DNA of 64,000 nt from Haemophilus haemolyticus (GTDB taxonomy: Bacteria; Pseudomonadota; Gammaproteobacteria; Enterobacterales; Pasteurellaceae): assembly GCF_003351405.1 (NCBI RefSeq), contig NZ_CP031240.1, forward strand, positions 1,240,001-1,304,000, given 5' to 3'. The translations under genes and the position numbers were made by a program. The notes under the pieces were generated by a model. The model made no database searches. It worked only from the letters and a program-made list of their open reading frames with translations, and was not told where the DNA came from. Each line of letters begins with the position of its first letter. Positions within the stretch are counted from its first letter, which is position 1. Shown here one piece after another: positions 1-10,239 of this stretch.

Positions 1-235
<235 letters not shown>

Positions 236-350
236 TCAGAGTTAGTTTTGCTTGGCTGAAAAAGTGAAATTATCTTATCGCCAAGCACGCAAAAAATTTT
301 GCTAAATGTATCAAAAAATGTGTTGAAATTACAGTTGTTTTTCGTGTTTT

Positions 351-2129
351 TTACATCAGTTGCCATCGGCCTTTCTCTTGAAGCGTCAGTTGTTGCTGAT
401 GTAAAGCTTTCAGTGTTGAACGGTGGCCAACACTGATTAGCGTGGTTTTTGGTAGCTCTTGTTTTAATAGTTGATACATCGCAAATTCTAAACCTTCATC
501 CATGCTCGCTGTGGCTTCATCTAAGAAGGCTACGGCAGGTTTGTGTAGAATCAAACGAGCAAATGCTAAACGCTGTTGCTCACCAAGCGAAAGAATACGC
601 ATCCAGTCTTGTTCTTTTTCTAACTGTTCAGCCAAATGTCCTAGTTGCACTTTATTTAATATTTCTACTGCTTGCGTATGTGAAATATTGTCAGGCTTAT
701 TGGGATAAGTTAATGCTGACATCAAATTTCCTTGTGGTACATAGGGTTTTTGCGATAAGAAAAGTTGACTGTTTGTTGGGCAAATCACTTCACCTTCTGC
801 GTAGCTCCAAAGTCCTGCGATTGTTCGTAAAAGTGTCGTTTTCCCTGCACCAGATTTTCCTTGAATGAGTAAACTCGTTCCTTGCGGTAGTGTAATGTTG
901 AGATTTTCTACCAGTGTGTGACCTAATGGATTTTTAACACTTAAGTTGTTGAAAATAACATCTGTAGGGTGATTGTGGATTTGTGCTTGCGATTCATGAT
1001 TCACTATTTCAATGGTATAGCTGAAACCGGTTAAACGATCGAGCGTCGCTTTATATCCCGCAAAACTATCATAAGTATTACGGAAAAATGAAAGATTGCT
1101 GTGCAATTTTCCAAATACTTGTAAAGTTTGCATTAAATCACCGAGTTTTATTTGTTTTTCAAAGTAACGCCCAACTTGAATTAACAATGGAAAAACAACA
1201 GAAATTTGACTTACAACTAAGTTAAATCCTGAAAATTTTAGCGTTCTAAATACGATTACCCACATGTTATGGATGACAGCATTGAATTGTTGATAAAGCT
1301 GATTTTTTTCTACCTTTTCACCTGCGTAAAAAGCAATACTTTCAGCATATTCTTTTATGCGAATTAAAGAATAACGGTAGTTTGCGTTTAAGCGTTCATT
1401 AATAAAATTCAACGATATCAATGGACGACCGAGCCAAAATGCAATGAGGGTAGTGAAAATGACATAGCCAAACACTAAGAACACCATCATATGTGGAATT
1501 TCCACGCCAAGTACCATCATTGGACCCGCTAAGCCCCATAACAAAATCGTGTAAGAGATCATCGAGGTGACCGCATCAATGACTCCGGTGCTTAAAGAAA
1601 GCGTGGTTTTTACATAAGATTGGACATCTTGTTGAATACGTTGATCAGGATTATCTAGGTTTTCTGATAAATACTGTGTTTTGTAATAGGCACGATGTGC
1701 CATCCATTTATCAACAAGTTGTTCGTTAAGCCATTCAATCCAGTTGATGACGAAACGTTGCTCTAAATAATAGCTTACTAATGCTGCTGAAACAGAACTT
1801 GCGGCAATGACGCAGAACAAGCCCATTTGTTGCCAAAATACATGTTCATTAAATTCCTGCAATGATGTGTACATATTTTTGTACCACTCAGAATGTACAA
1901 GGCTGATACGTACGCTGAGTAATGTCATCGCAACAATAAGCAGAAAGAATAGGATAGGTTTTATGCTACGTTTAGGTGAAAGATAGCCACCAGCAAACAT
2001 CCAAAATTGTTTTCCCCATTGGGTAAAACTCACCAAAAGAAAAATGCCAAAACTAAAGACGACTGAGGTGATGGCTAGTGTTTGTAAAATCCAAATAAGA
2101 GAAGTAATGGCTTCTTGGCCGTAATCCAT
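351..2129 (-). CDS. SbmA/YddA-type ABC transporter, fused membrane and ATPase domains
   Basis: From the ATG at 2129 this is a 592-residue half-transporter. About six membrane segments occupy residues 1-330, followed by an ATPase domain with Walker A GKSGAGKTT, signature LSLGEQQRLAFAR and Walker B VAFLDEATASMD. The layout fits the SbmA/BacA-like and YddA family, which moves peptides or cobalamin-like compounds; the substrate here is unknown. A longer ORF opens at 2222 (623 residues), but its extra 31 codons run through an inverted uptake-signal pair (2150-2175) that normally lies outside genes. I therefore prefer 2129, preceded by GGATGGAAT. It matches HI0036 of Rd as I remember it. Confidence 0.85.
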   Translation of the reverse strand: MDYGQEAITSLIWILQTLAITSVVFSFGIFLLVSFTQWGKQFWMFAGGYLSPKRSIKPILFFLLIVAMTLLSVRISLVHSEWYKNMYTSLQEFNEHVFWQQMGLFCVIAASSVSAALVSYYLEQRFVINWIEWLNEQLVDKWMAHRAYYKTQYLSENLDNPDQRIQQDVQSYVKTTLSLSTGVIDAVTSMISYTILLWGLAGPMMVLGVEIPHMMVFLVFGYVIFTTLIAFWLGRPLISLNFINERLNANYRYSLIRIKEYAESIAFYAGEKVEKNQLYQQFNAVIHNMWVIVFRTLKFSGFNLVVSQISVVFPLLIQVGRYFEKQIKLGDLMQTLQVFGKLHSNLSFFRNTYDSFAGYKATLDRLTGFSYTIEIVNHESQAQIHNHPTDVIFNNLSVKNPLGHTLVENLNITLPQGTSLLIQGKSGAGKTTLLRTIAGLWSYAEGEVICPTNSQLFLSQKPYVPQGNLMSALTYPNKPDNISHTQAVEILNKVQLGHLAEQLEKEQDWMRILSLGEQQRLAFARLILHKPAVAFLDEATASMDEGLEFAMYQLLKQELPKTTLISVGHRSTLKALHQQQLTLQEKGRWQLM

Positions 2130-2149
2130 AAATATTCCATCCGAGATAA

Positions 2150-2175
2150 AAGTGCGGTGAAAAATAACCGCACTT
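2150..2175 (-). terminator. Inverted uptake-signal pair forming a hairpin
   Basis: AAGTGCGGT at 2150-2158 and its complement ACCGCACTT at 2167-2175 can form a stem with an 8-base loop, followed by Ts in either direction. Such pairs commonly serve as terminators in Haemophilus. This one lies just upstream of the preferred ABC transporter start, so it would act in that gene's leader. It would become coding if the longer ORF were used. Confidence 0.5.
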
Positions 2176-2288
2176 TTTGTAAAAAGGTCAAAAATTTTCG
2201 GTATTGTAGAGTCTATGCTCAATTTCGCAAGAAAAAATGTGACGAACGTAGCATTTTTTGAGTTTGGTTAAGGTTTTCAAAAAACAAC

Positions 2289-2303
2289 TTGGATATAATC
2301 CAA
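2289..2303 (+). promoter_or_regulatory. Likely -10 element inside an inverted repeat, upstream of the YidE gene
   Basis: TATAAT at 2294-2299 is a consensus -10 box about 35 bases before the transporter start. It sits inside the perfect inverted repeat TTGGAT-ATA-ATCCAA (2289-2303), so a repressor dimer bound there would block the promoter. No good -35 hexamer at 17 bp spacing was found. The operator role is inference. Confidence 0.4.
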
Positions 2304-2334
2304 AGGAGTTAAATTTCATTTTTAAGGGGTCAAT

Positions 2335-3990
2335 ATGAGTGATATTGCAATCACGATTAGTCTTCTTGCCCTCGTTGCCGTAATCGGTTTATGGATCGGG
2401 CATTGGAAGATTCGTGGGGTTGGGCTTGGCATCGGTGGCGTGCTGTTTGGCGGCATCATTGTGGCTCATTTCACCAATCAATATGGTTTGCAACTAGATG
2501 CACGTACGTTGCATTTTGTGCAGGAATTTGGCTTGATTCTGTTCGTCTATACGATTGGGATTCAAGTTGGGCCTGGCTTTTTTGCATCTTTAAGAAAATC
2601 AGGTTTAAAACTCAATGCTTTTGCCATTTTAATCGTTGTACTAGGTTCTGTTGCTGCAGTGATCGTGCATAAGGTTGCGGATGTCCCGTTAGATATCGCT
2701 CTTGGTATTTACGCAGGGGCGGTAACTAACACGCCAGCCCTTGGTGCTGGTCAGCAAATTTTGACTGAACTTGGCGTGCAACAAACTACAGTGACAATGG
2801 GGATGTCTTATGCGATGGCTTATCCATTCGGAATTTGTGGTATTTTGCTTGCAATGTGGTTAATCCGCTTATTTTTTAAAGTCAAAGTAGACGATGAAGC
2901 CGCTCGTTTTAATGCAGAGAGCGGTCAAGAAAAAGAAAGTTTACATAGCATTTCTGTGAAAGTGACCAACCAAAATTTAGATGGTTTAACGCTGATTGAA
3001 GTGCCTGGGTTTAGTGATGAGGAAGTGGTTTGCTCTCGCCTAAAACGCGAGGACATGGAAATTGTTCCAAAGGCTAGCACAGAAATTCGTACCAATGATA
3101 TTTTGCAATTAGTCGGCGATGATGCCGCTCTATCCAAAATGCGCTTGATTATTGGTCATGAGGTAGATGCACCAACATCCTCTTATGGTGGAGAGATTCG
3201 TGCCGAACGTGTAGTGGTTACTAATGAAAAAGTCTTAGGTAAAAAGATCCGCACGTTGGGTATTCATCAAAAATATGGTGTGGTGATTTCTCGCTTGAAT
3301 CGTGCCGGTATTGAATTAGTGCCAACTGCGAATACAACTTTGCAATTTGGTGATGTACTTCATATGGTGGGGCATACCGATGTGCTAAACAAAGCGATTT
3401 CCGTAATTGGCAATGCACAACAAAAATTACTTCAAGTGCAAATGTTGCCTGTGTTCATCGGTATTGGTTTAGGGGTACTCGTTGGTTCGATCCCATTCTA
3501 TATTCCAGGTTTCCCAGTCGCGTTAAAATTAGGGCTTGCTGGTGGGCCATTGGTGGTTGCGTTGATTTTAGCGAGAATTGGCACGATTGGTAAACTTTAC
3601 TGGTTTATGCCACCTAGTGCTAACTTGGCATTGCGCGAAATAGGGATTGTTCTTTTCTTGGCTGTGGTAGGTTTAAAATCAGGCGGAAGTTTCTTTGACA
3701 CCTTATTGAATGGCTCAGGCCTTGAATGGATGGGATACGGTATTTTTGTCACCTTTATTCCATTAATGATTACCGGTATTTTAGCTCGTCTATATGGCAA
3801 ACTGAATTACCTTACAATCTGTGGTTTACTTGCCGGTTCCATGACAGATCCTCCAGCTTTAGCATTTGCTAATGAAATTAAAGAAGATAACGGTGCGGCA
3901 GCACTTTCTTATGCCACTGTGTATCCATTGGTGATGTTCTTGCGGATAATGTCTCCACAATTATTAGCAGTGTTATTGTGGGCGGCATAG
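2335..3990 (+). CDS. AspT/YidE-family putative transporter with two TrkA-C domains
   Basis: This 551-residue inner-membrane protein has about five hydrophobic segments at each end. A soluble middle of about 200 residues carries two TrkA-C (RCK-C) like domains (around residues 205-290 and 295-375). This is the layout of the aspartate:alanine exchanger family and E. coli YidE. Glycine-rich membrane motifs such as [14 protein letters not shown] and the matching C-terminal [11 protein letters not shown] show the duplicated family repeat. The substrate is unknown. The ATG at 2335 follows AAGGGG. It is transcribed alone, ends at a terminator (4017-4047), and matches HI0035 as recalled. Confidence 0.88.
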   Translation: MSDIAITISLLALVAVIGLWIGHWKIRGVGLGIGGVLFGGIIVAHFTNQYGLQLDARTLHFVQEFGLILFVYTIGIQVGPGFFASLRKSGLKLNAFAILIVVLGSVAAVIVHKVADVPLDIALGIYAGAVTNTPALGAGQQILTELGVQQTTVTMGMSYAMAYPFGICGILLAMWLIRLFFKVKVDDEAARFNAESGQEKESLHSISVKVTNQNLDGLTLIEVPGFSDEEVVCSRLKREDMEIVPKASTEIRTNDILQLVGDDAALSKMRLIIGHEVDAPTSSYGGEIRAERVVVTNEKVLGKKIRTLGIHQKYGVVISRLNRAGIELVPTANTTLQFGDVLHMVGHTDVLNKAISVIGNAQQKLLQVQMLPVFIGIGLGVLVGSIPFYIPGFPVALKLGLAGGPLVVALILARIGTIGKLYWFMPPSANLALREIGIVLFLAVVGLKSGGSFFDTLLNGSGLEWMGYGIFVTFIPLMITGILARLYGKLNYLTICGLLAGSMTDPPALAFANEIKEDNGAAALSYATVYPLVMFLRIMSPQLLAVLLWAA

Positions 3991-4016
3991 CTAAAACAAG
4001 TTCAATTTATACAAAC

Positions 4017-4047
4017 AAAAGCGCGGTTAATTTCGCGCTTATTTTTT
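4017..4047 (+). terminator. Intrinsic terminator after the YidE-type gene
   Basis: AAGCGCG (4019-4025) pairs with CGCGCTT (4034-4040) around an 8-base loop. An ATTTTTT run follows. Confidence 0.85.
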
Positions 4048-4056
4048 GCGTGGATT

Positions 4057-4085
4057 TTGCGTGAGAGGGTATTCAATGATAGAAT
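4057..4085 (+). promoter_or_regulatory. Sigma-70 promoter of the rsfS-rlmH-mrdA-rodA cluster
   Basis: TTGCGT at 4057-4062 and TAGAAT at 4080-4085 are separated by 17 bp, which puts the start site near 4092. That is just before the rsfS ATG at 4116 and just after the upstream terminator, so it is the natural start of the elongation cluster. Confidence 0.6.
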
Positions 4086-4115
4086 CTCGCACTTTTATTG
4101 CGAAGCGAGAACAAA

Positions 4116-4424
4116 ATGGCATTAGTTGAATTTTTGATGGAAACCTTAGATGGGTTAAAGGGAACAGATATTGTACATTTTGATGTACGTGGAAAATCCT
4201 CGATTACGGATAATATGATTATTTGCACGGGTACATCGAGCCGCCAAGTTTCTGCAATGGCAGATAATTTAATTACAGAATGTAAAAAAGCAGGTTTTGA
4301 AACTTTTGGTGAAGAAGGTAAAAATACTGCAGATTGGATTGTGGTGGACCTTGGTCAAGCAATCGTACATATCATGCAACGTGACGCGCGTGAAATGTAT
4401 CAATTAGAGAAACTTTGGGCGTAA
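4116..4424 (+). CDS. rsfS: Ribosomal silencing factor RsfS
   Basis: This 102-residue protein belongs to the RsfS/YbeB/Iojap family. It binds ribosomal protein uL14 and blocks subunit joining when nutrients are low. Family blocks visible are FDVRGKSSITDNMIICTGTSSRQV, shown here in part as SSITDNMIICTGTSSRQV, then GEEGKNTADWIVVDLG and HIMQRDAREMYQLEKLW. A TTG at 4098 would add six residues, but the ATG at 4116 gives the usual family length. It lies upstream of rlmH, as in E. coli (ybeB-ybeA-mrdA-mrdB). Confidence 0.95.
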   Translation: MALVEFLMETLDGLKGTDIVHFDVRGKSSITDNMIICTGTSSRQVSAMADNLITECKKAGFETFGEEGKNTADWIVVDLGQAIVHIMQRDAREMYQLEKLWA

Positions 4425-4432
4425 ATTTTAGT

Positions 4433-4462
4433 AAAGTGCGGTGAAAAATAACCGCACTTTTT
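4433..4462 (+). terminator. Inverted uptake-signal hairpin between rsfS and rlmH
   Basis: AAAGTGCGGT (4433-4442) pairs with ACCGCACTTT (4451-4460) and is followed by TT and mixed sequence. It may reduce read-through from rsfS into rlmH. The short U-run makes complete termination doubtful. Confidence 0.55.
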
Positions 4463-4477
4463 AGATAAGGATGACTT

Positions 4478-4945
4478 GTGAAAATCACGTTAATTGCTGT
4501 TGGAACAAAAATGCCTTCTTGGGTTACAACGGGTTTTGAGGAATATCAACGCCGTTTCCCAAAAGATATGCCTTTTGAACTGATTGAAATCCCAGCAGGT
4601 AAGCGTGGAAAAAATGCTGATATTAAACGTATTTTAGAGCAAGAAGGTAAGGCGATGTTAGCCGCCTGTGGAAAAGGCAAAGTCGTGACGTTAGATATTC
4701 CAGGTAAACCTTGGACCACACCACAGTTAGCCGAGCAACTAGAAGCCTGGAAAAACGATGGCCGTGATGTATGTTTGTTGATCGGTGGGCCAGAGGGGCT
4801 TTCGCCAGAATGTAAAGCAGCCGCAGAGCAAAGCTGGTCGCTTTCACCATTGACATTACCTCACCCGCTTGTTCGTGTTGTGGTTGCTGAAAGTTTGTAT
4901 CGTGCGTGGTCGCTCACGACTAATCATCCTTATCACCGAGAATAG
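4478..4945 (+). CDS. rlmH: 23S rRNA pseudouridine-1915 N3-methyltransferase RlmH
   Basis: RlmH is a small SPOUT-fold enzyme that methylates pseudouridine 1915 of 23S rRNA on assembled 70S ribosomes. The 155 residues are the exact family length. The SAM-binding knot is visible as [12 protein letters not shown] followed by [23 protein letters not shown], and the invariant tail is NHPYHRE. The start is GTG at 4478, preceded by AAGGA with good spacing; no in-frame ATG lies nearby. The gene is 20 bp upstream of mrdA. Confidence 0.96.
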   Translation: MKITLIAVGTKMPSWVTTGFEEYQRRFPKDMPFELIEIPAGKRGKNADIKRILEQEGKAMLAACGKGKVVTLDIPGKPWTTPQLAEQLEAWKNDGRDVCLLIGGPEGLSPECKAAAEQSWSLSPLTLPHPLVRVVVAESLYRAWSLTTNHPYHRE

Positions 4946-4965
4946 TAAATCCTCATTTTAGTCAG

Positions 4966-6921
4966 ATGAATTTAAAAAGATTCTTCAATACGCCAACTCA
5001 TGAGCCGTTCCGCGATAAAAAAGCGGAGCGTAACCTTTTTGCACGCCGAACTTTAGTGGCTTTTTTGGGGATTTTGCTACTAACAGGCGTGTTATTCACC
5101 AATATTTATCAGCTACAGATTGTTAATTTCGATACTTACCAAACGCGTTCTAATGGTAACCGAATTAAATTATTACCTTTACCCCCAACGCGTGGCTTAA
5201 TCTATGATCGTTACGGTAAATTATTAGCCGAAAATCTTACTTTTTTTGGTTTATACATTGTGCCAGAAAAAACTGAAAATTTAGACCGCACTTTAGGTGA
5301 ATTACGCTACATTGTGGGATTGACGGATAATGATATTGAAAATTTTAAAAAGGAACGTCGCCGAGGAACGCGTTACACGCCTATTTTATTGAAACCGAAT
5401 TTAACAGAAGAACAAATCGCACGTTTTGCAGTGAGTGGCTATCAGTATCCTAGTTTAGATGTACGTCCTTATTTCAAACGCTATTACTTATATGGCGAGA
5501 TTATGACGCATATTTTAGGTTATGTGGGAAAAATCAATGATAAAGATGTTGAACGTTTGAAAAAAGATGAAAAATTTGCCAATTATTCTGGTACCAATGA
5601 TATGGGCAAATTGGGGATTGAACGTTATTACGAAGATGAGTTACATGGCACCACAGGTTTTGAAGAAGTAGAAATTAACAACCGCGGTAAAGTTATTCGT
5701 AAGTTACGTGAACAACCTTCAGTAGCAGGAAAAAGTATTTATCTTACTATTGATTTAGAGTTGCAGCGTTATATCACAGATCTTTTGGCAGGACAAAAAG
5801 GCGCAATTGTTGTATTAGATCCGAAAGATAGTGGTGTGCTAGCTATGGTGTCTACGCCAAGTTATGACAATAATTTGTTTGTTGATGGTATTTCGTCAGA
5901 AGATTATAAGCGCTTATTAAATGATCCCGCTCGTCCGCTTTATAGTCGTGCGACCCAAGGTGTGTATCCTCCAGCTTCTACGGTGAAACCTTTTATTGCA
6001 GTAGCCGCACAAACTGAAAATGTGATTACCCAAAATACGACGATTTTTGACCCGGGCTATTGGGTATTGCCAAATACGACTAAGCGATTCCGAGATTGGA
6101 AAAAGAGCGGTCATGGTTATACAGATTTAAATAAAGCAATTACAGAATCATCCGATACTTATTTTTACCAAGTCGCTCATAGTATGGGAATTGATCGTCT
6201 TTCTGATTGGATGAAACGTTTTGGCTTTGGTATGCCAACTGGGATTGAAATTCAAGAGGAAACGGCAGCCAATATGCCAACGCGCGAATGGAAACAAAAA
6301 CGTTATAAACGTCCTTGGGTACAAGGTGATACTATTTCTGTGGGAATTGGCCAAGGGTATTGGACTGCAACCCCGTTACAAGTGGCAAAAGCAACGGCTG
6401 TATTGGTGAACAATGGAAAGGTGAATACCCCACATTTAATGAAAGCAATCGAAGTATCTACTCTAAAACCTTATGAAGATCCTTTGCTTTATCCTGATAT
6501 TACAGAGGCGAAACAAAGCTATTGGGATGCTGCAAAACGTGGAATGTATAATGTTGTCAATTCAGCTTTAGGAACGGGGAGAAAGGCTTTTTCTGGAGCA
6601 AATTATCGTGTGGCAGGAAAATCTGGTACTGCTCAAGTGTTTAGTTTAAAAGAAAATGAAAAATACAATGCAGCGGGATTGAAAAAAGAACTACATGATC
6701 ACGCATGGTTTACCGCATATGCGCCCTATGAAAATCCTAGATTGGTTGTGACAGTTATTTTAGAGAATGCGGGTGGTGGTTCAAGTAATGCCGCACCGTT
6801 AGCGCGTAAAGTGATGGATTACTATTTAAATCAGCGTTTACCACAAGTTGAAAAATATAATGCACCTATTCAGCAAAAAGAAGATTTACCACAAGAGAGC
6901 GAGCAAATAAATGGAAGATAA
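4966..6921 (+). CDS. mrdA: Penicillin-binding protein 2 (elongation transpeptidase)
   Basis: This 651-residue class B PBP crosslinks peptidoglycan during cell elongation with RodA. One N-terminal membrane helix (about residues 28-50) is followed by the dimerisation domain with [15 protein letters not shown]. The transpeptidase domain contains the catalytic SxxK in PASTVKPF, the second motif SSD in ITESSDTYF, and KSG in [11 protein letters not shown]. Aspartate instead of asparagine in the second motif is normal for PBP2. The gene starts 20 bp after rlmH with no clear Shine-Dalgarno, so coupling to rlmH is likely. It overlaps rodA by 11 bp. Confidence 0.96.
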   Translation: MNLKRFFNTPTHEPFRDKKAERNLFARRTLVAFLGILLLTGVLFTNIYQLQIVNFDTYQTRSNGNRIKLLPLPPTRGLIYDRYGKLLAENLTFFGLYIVPEKTENLDRTLGELRYIVGLTDNDIENFKKERRRGTRYTPILLKPNLTEEQIARFAVSGYQYPSLDVRPYFKRYYLYGEIMTHILGYVGKINDKDVERLKKDEKFANYSGTNDMGKLGIERYYEDELHGTTGFEEVEINNRGKVIRKLREQPSVAGKSIYLTIDLELQRYITDLLAGQKGAIVVLDPKDSGVLAMVSTPSYDNNLFVDGISSEDYKRLLNDPARPLYSRATQGVYPPASTVKPFIAVAAQTENVITQNTTIFDPGYWVLPNTTKRFRDWKKSGHGYTDLNKAITESSDTYFYQVAHSMGIDRLSDWMKRFGFGMPTGIEIQEETAANMPTREWKQKRYKRPWVQGDTISVGIGQGYWTATPLQVAKATAVLVNNGKVNTPHLMKAIEVSTLKPYEDPLLYPDITEAKQSYWDAAKRGMYNVVNSALGTGRKAFSGANYRVAGKSGTAQVFSLKENEKYNAAGLKKELHDHAWFTAYAPYENPRLVVTVILENAGGGSSNAAPLARKVMDYYLNQRLPQVEKYNAPIQQKEDLPQESEQINGR

Positions 6922-8026
6922 AATCCCTTTCTGGTTGCGCGCATGGCAACGTTTGCATATTGATTTTTGGCTTTTTATTGGCTTAGTTGCAATAACAGCC
7001 TATGGCATGCTTGTGCTTTATAGTGCCACTGGTGCCAGTGAAACTATGTTTAACAACCGGATTATTCAGGTTTTTCTTGGATTTACTGTTATGCTCGTCA
7101 TGGCGCAATTTCCACCTAAATTCTATCAACGCATTGCGCCTTATCTCTATCTAATAGGCTTTATCATGTTGATTTTAGTGGATGCTATTGGAACAACCAG
7201 TAAAGGTGCACAGCGTTGGCTTGATCTTGGATTTATTCGTTTTCAGCCATCTGAAATTGTAAAGCTTGCAGTGCCATTGATGGTCGCAGTGTATTTAGGT
7301 AATCGCCCACTTCCACCTAAATTAAGTGAAACATTTATTGCGATTGCAATGATTATGATTCCGACTTTACTTGTGGCTATACAACCAGATTTAGGCACAT
7401 CAATTTTGGTAAGTGCATCAGGTTTATTTGTCGTATTTTTAGCGGGGATGAGTTGGTGGTTGATTTTAGCTGCCGTGATTGGCTTAGCTGGATTTATTCC
7501 GCTCATGTGGCTATATCTAATGCACGATTATCAACGTACTCGCGTTCTCACATTATTGGACCCAGAAAAAGATCCTCTCGGTGCCGGCTATCATATTTTA
7601 CAATCAAAGATTGCGATTGGTTCTGGTGGTCTTTGGGGAAAAGGCTGGATGCAGGGTACGCAATCCCAGCTTGAATTCTTACCTGAACCTCATACAGATT
7701 TTATTTTTGCTGTAATGAGTGAAGAACATGGAATGGTTGGTTTTCTTATTTTGATCTCCATTTACATGTTTATTATTGTACGTGGTTTGATAATTGCCGT
7801 GAACGCTCAAACGTCTTTTGGGCGAATTCTTGCTGGTGCAACGACGTTAATTTTCTTTGTTTATGTGTTTGTTAACATAGGCATGGTAAGTGGTATTTTA
7901 CCTGTAGTGGGTGTGCCATTACCTTTATTCAGCTATGGTGGAACTTCTTACGTTGCTATTATGGCTGCTTTTGGCTTGGTGATGTCAGTTCATACACATC
8001 AAGTAAAATTTATGAAAGGGAACTAA
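6911..8026 (+). CDS. rodA: RodA peptidoglycan glycosyltransferase (SEDS family)
   Basis: RodA polymerises glycan strands in the elongation complex with PBP2. The 371-residue protein has about ten membrane segments and the SEDS blocks [21 protein letters not shown] (seen from 7209) and [18 protein letters not shown]. The aspartate in PHTDFI is the presumed catalytic position. The late motif [19 protein letters not shown] is also typical. The ATG lies inside the end of mrdA (11 bp overlap), which implies translational coupling and matched production of the two partners. Confidence 0.96.
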   Translation: MEDKIPFWLRAWQRLHIDFWLFIGLVAITAYGMLVLYSATGASETMFNNRIIQVFLGFTVMLVMAQFPPKFYQRIAPYLYLIGFIMLILVDAIGTTSKGAQRWLDLGFIRFQPSEIVKLAVPLMVAVYLGNRPLPPKLSETFIAIAMIMIPTLLVAIQPDLGTSILVSASGLFVVFLAGMSWWLILAAVIGLAGFIPLMWLYLMHDYQRTRVLTLLDPEKDPLGAGYHILQSKIAIGSGGLWGKGWMQGTQSQLEFLPEPHTDFIFAVMSEEHGMVGFLILISIYMFIIVRGLIIAVNAQTSFGRILAGATTLIFFVYVFVNIGMVSGILPVVGVPLPLFSYGGTSYVAIMAAFGLVMSVHTHQVKFMKGN

Positions 8027-8059
8027 TTTCATTTTTTCTTTTCTTAAAAGGGTAAATAA

Positions 8060-8137
8060 ATGAAAATAGTCAACGCTTATGAAATTAAAAACATTATTAA
8101 ATCTGACCGCACTTGCTTTGTTTGCTATAATTACTAG
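8060..8137 (+). CDS. Short ORF overlapping the start of rlpA in another frame
   Basis: The ATG at 8060 has an ideal ribosome-binding site (AAGGG at 8048-8052, 7-base spacer). It reads 25 codons, MKIVNAYEIKNIIKSD and onward, to TAG at 8135-8137. It overlaps the first 20 or so codons of rlpA, whose own ATG at 8079 has no Shine-Dalgarno. It could be a translated leader that passes ribosomes to rlpA. It could also be the remnant of an alternative rlpA start broken by a small indel. No protein function is claimed. Confidence 0.35.
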   Translation: MKIVNAYEIKNIIKSDRTCFVCYNY

Positions 8138-8939
8138 CTTTTCAGCCTATGCGGACACTCACAAAATGTATGGTATCCAAGGGGATAAACTTTCGATTAT
8201 AACCAAAGTACCTTCTCCTAGTACTTATTCCGTGAAAGGGCAAACTTATACGACAAAAACTGAAGATGATGCTAAATCCTATACGAAAGAAGGGATGGCA
8301 AGTTACTATCATCTCAAATTTAATGGGCGTAGAACCGCAAGTGGTGATGTTTATAATTCAACGCAATTTACTGCAGCACATAAAACATTGCCAATAAATT
8401 CTTATGCTTTGGTGACTAATTTACATAATAACCGTAAAGTTATCGTACGTATTAATGATCGTGGGCCTTTTAGTGATAAACGTTTAATTGACCTCTCTCA
8501 TGCAGCGGCGAAAGAAATTGGATTAATTTCTCGCGGTATGGGACATGTTAGAATTGAGGCGTTGCATGTTGCTAAAAATGGGAGTTTATCGGGTGCAGCG
8601 ACAAGAACGCTGGCTAAGCATGCAAAAACTCAAGAGGCAGCTGATCGTTTAGTAAAATCTAATGAATCTTCTAATAAATCGTTTAAGATGGTAAATGAAA
8701 AAAAAGGAAATGAAGTTTATCGTTTGAAAATGCTTGAGGTTACTTCTCGTAGTCAAGCTGATAAGTTAATTACGCAACTCGCATTAGATAATATTCAAGC
8801 TGAAGTAAATTGCTCAGGCAATAAATACGAAATTCACATTGGACCTTTTGATAACGAAACACAAATGTCACAAGTGAGAAATAAATTACAAAAAATGGCA
8901 GTAAACAAGCCACTAATTGTTTACACATATAAAAATTAA
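8079..8939 (+). CDS. rlpA: RlpA-family septal-ring peptidoglycan protein with SPOR domain
   Basis: This 286-residue secreted protein has a signal peptide ending at SFSAYA, then a double-psi beta-barrel domain (about residues 75-160). The barrel contains GMASYYHLKFNGRRTASG and VRINDRGPFSDKRLIDLS. A C-terminal SPOR domain (about 215-286) binds denuded glycan strands. In Pseudomonas, RlpA is a lytic transglycosylase acting at division sites. Unlike E. coli RlpA, no lipobox cysteine follows the signal peptide, so this form should be soluble in the periplasm. The start lacks a Shine-Dalgarno and is overlapped by a short ORF at 8060. Confidence 0.9.
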   Translation: MKLKTLLNLTALALFAIITSFSAYADTHKMYGIQGDKLSIITKVPSPSTYSVKGQTYTTKTEDDAKSYTKEGMASYYHLKFNGRRTASGDVYNSTQFTAAHKTLPINSYALVTNLHNNRKVIVRINDRGPFSDKRLIDLSHAAAKEIGLISRGMGHVRIEALHVAKNGSLSGAATRTLAKHAKTQEAADRLVKSNESSNKSFKMVNEKKGNEVYRLKMLEVTSRSQADKLITQLALDNIQAEVNCSGNKYEIHIGPFDNETQMSQVRNKLQKMAVNKPLIVYTYKN

Positions 8940-8954
8940 TTGTAGGAACACACT

Positions 8955-10136
8955 ATGTTGAAAAGAACAACAAAAATCGCACTTTTATCAAGTTTTGTAG
9001 CACTTAGTGCTTTTTCGGTAGCTGCCGAAGATATGCAGTTTAGCGTAACTCCACCACAAATTACTGCTCAAACTTATGTATTGATGGATTACAATTCAGG
9101 CGCAATTTTGGCCGCACTTAATCCTGATGAGCGTCAATATCCTGCATCTTTAACTAAAATGATGACAAGTTATGTGGTAGGGAGCGCTTTAAAACAAGGA
9201 AAAATTCATAATACCGATATGGTAACCATTGGTGAGAGTGCGTGGGGACGTAATTTCCCAGACTCATCAAAAATGTTTTTAGATTTAAATACACAAGTAT
9301 CTGTAGCAGATTTGAATCGTGGTGTGATTGTTGTTTCTGGTAATGATGCGACAGTGGCATTAGCTGAACACATTTCTGGCAATGTACCGAACTTTGTAGA
9401 AACAATGAACAAATATGTTCAACAATTTGGTTTGAAAAATACAAATTTCACCACGCCACATGGTTTAGACGATCCTAATCAATATTCTTCTGCTCGTGAT
9501 ATGGCGCTTATTGGTGCACATATTATTCGTGATTTACCTGAAGAATATAAAATTTACTCCGAAAAAGATTTTACATTTAATAAAATCAAACAACCTAACC
9601 GTAATGGACTATTATGGGATAAAACCATTAATGTTGATGGAATGAAAACCGGCCATACTAGCCAAGCAGGATATAACTTAGTTGCTTCAGCGACTACACC
9701 AAACAATATGCGTTTAATTTCTGTAGTAATGGGCGTTCCAACTTACAAAGGTCGTGAAGTAGAAAGTAAAAAACTTTTACAATGGGGGTTTGCTAATTTC
9801 GAAACCTTTAAAACTTTAGAGGCTGGCAAAGAAATTTCAGAACAAACTGTTTATTATGGGAATAAAGGTAGTGTGAAATTAGGCACGTTACAAGATAGCT
9901 TTATCACAGTTCCAAAAGGCAAACAGAATGATCTGAAAGCTCGCTATGAGTTAGAAAGTAAAAACTTACAAGCGCCTTTAGCAAAAGGCCAAGTCGTAGG
10001 TAAAGTCATTTATCAATTAGAAGGTAAAGATATTGCAGCGGTAAACTTACAAGTGATGGATGAAGTGGGTGAAGCGGGTATTTTCGGAAAAGCTTGGGAT
10101 TGGTTCGTGCTCACTGTGAAAGGCTTATTTGCATAA
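8955..10136 (+). CDS. dacA: D-alanyl-D-alanine carboxypeptidase (PBP5/PBP6 type)
   Basis: This periplasmic enzyme trims the terminal D-alanine from peptidoglycan stem pentapeptides. The 393 residues comprise a signal peptide (to about residue 24, SVAAED), a catalytic domain with SLTKMM (SxxK), SGN and KTGHTSQAGYNL, and a C-terminal beta domain. The amphipathic tail FGKAWDWFVLTVKGLFA tethers the protein to the inner membrane. The ATG at 8955 follows AGGA. The gene completes the mrdA-rodA-rlpA-dacA elongation cluster, which has the same order as in E. coli. Confidence 0.95.
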   Translation: MLKRTTKIALLSSFVALSAFSVAAEDMQFSVTPPQITAQTYVLMDYNSGAILAALNPDERQYPASLTKMMTSYVVGSALKQGKIHNTDMVTIGESAWGRNFPDSSKMFLDLNTQVSVADLNRGVIVVSGNDATVALAEHISGNVPNFVETMNKYVQQFGLKNTNFTTPHGLDDPNQYSSARDMALIGAHIIRDLPEEYKIYSEKDFTFNKIKQPNRNGLLWDKTINVDGMKTGHTSQAGYNLVASATTPNNMRLISVVMGVPTYKGREVESKKLLQWGFANFETFKTLEAGKEISEQTVYYGNKGSVKLGTLQDSFITVPKGKQNDLKARYELESKNLQAPLAKGQVVGKVIYQLEGKDIAAVNLQVMDEVGEAGIFGKAWDWFVLTVKGLFA

Positions 10137-10188
10137 AATATGCCAGAAACTTACCGCACTTTTTTCATTTTTAACTGAGGCATTCGTA

Positions 10189-10224
10189 ATGTGTGGGTGG
10201 TGTACCATTCACACATCATTTTTA
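10189..10224 (+). terminator. Terminator-like hairpin between dacA and ybeD
   Basis: A 12-bp stem (10189-10200 with 10205-10216, two G-U pairs) is closed by a TGTA tetraloop and followed by CATTTTTATT. It probably ends dacA transcription. Its closeness to the ybeD ribosome-binding site leaves an mRNA-structure role possible. Confidence 0.6.
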
Positions 10225-10239
10225 TTATTGGGAAATAAT

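Noticed and set aside
2130..2222. 31-residue N-terminal extension of the ABC transporter
   Set aside because: It runs through an inverted uptake-signal pair and has no family resemblance; the ATG at 2129 gives a typical N-terminus.
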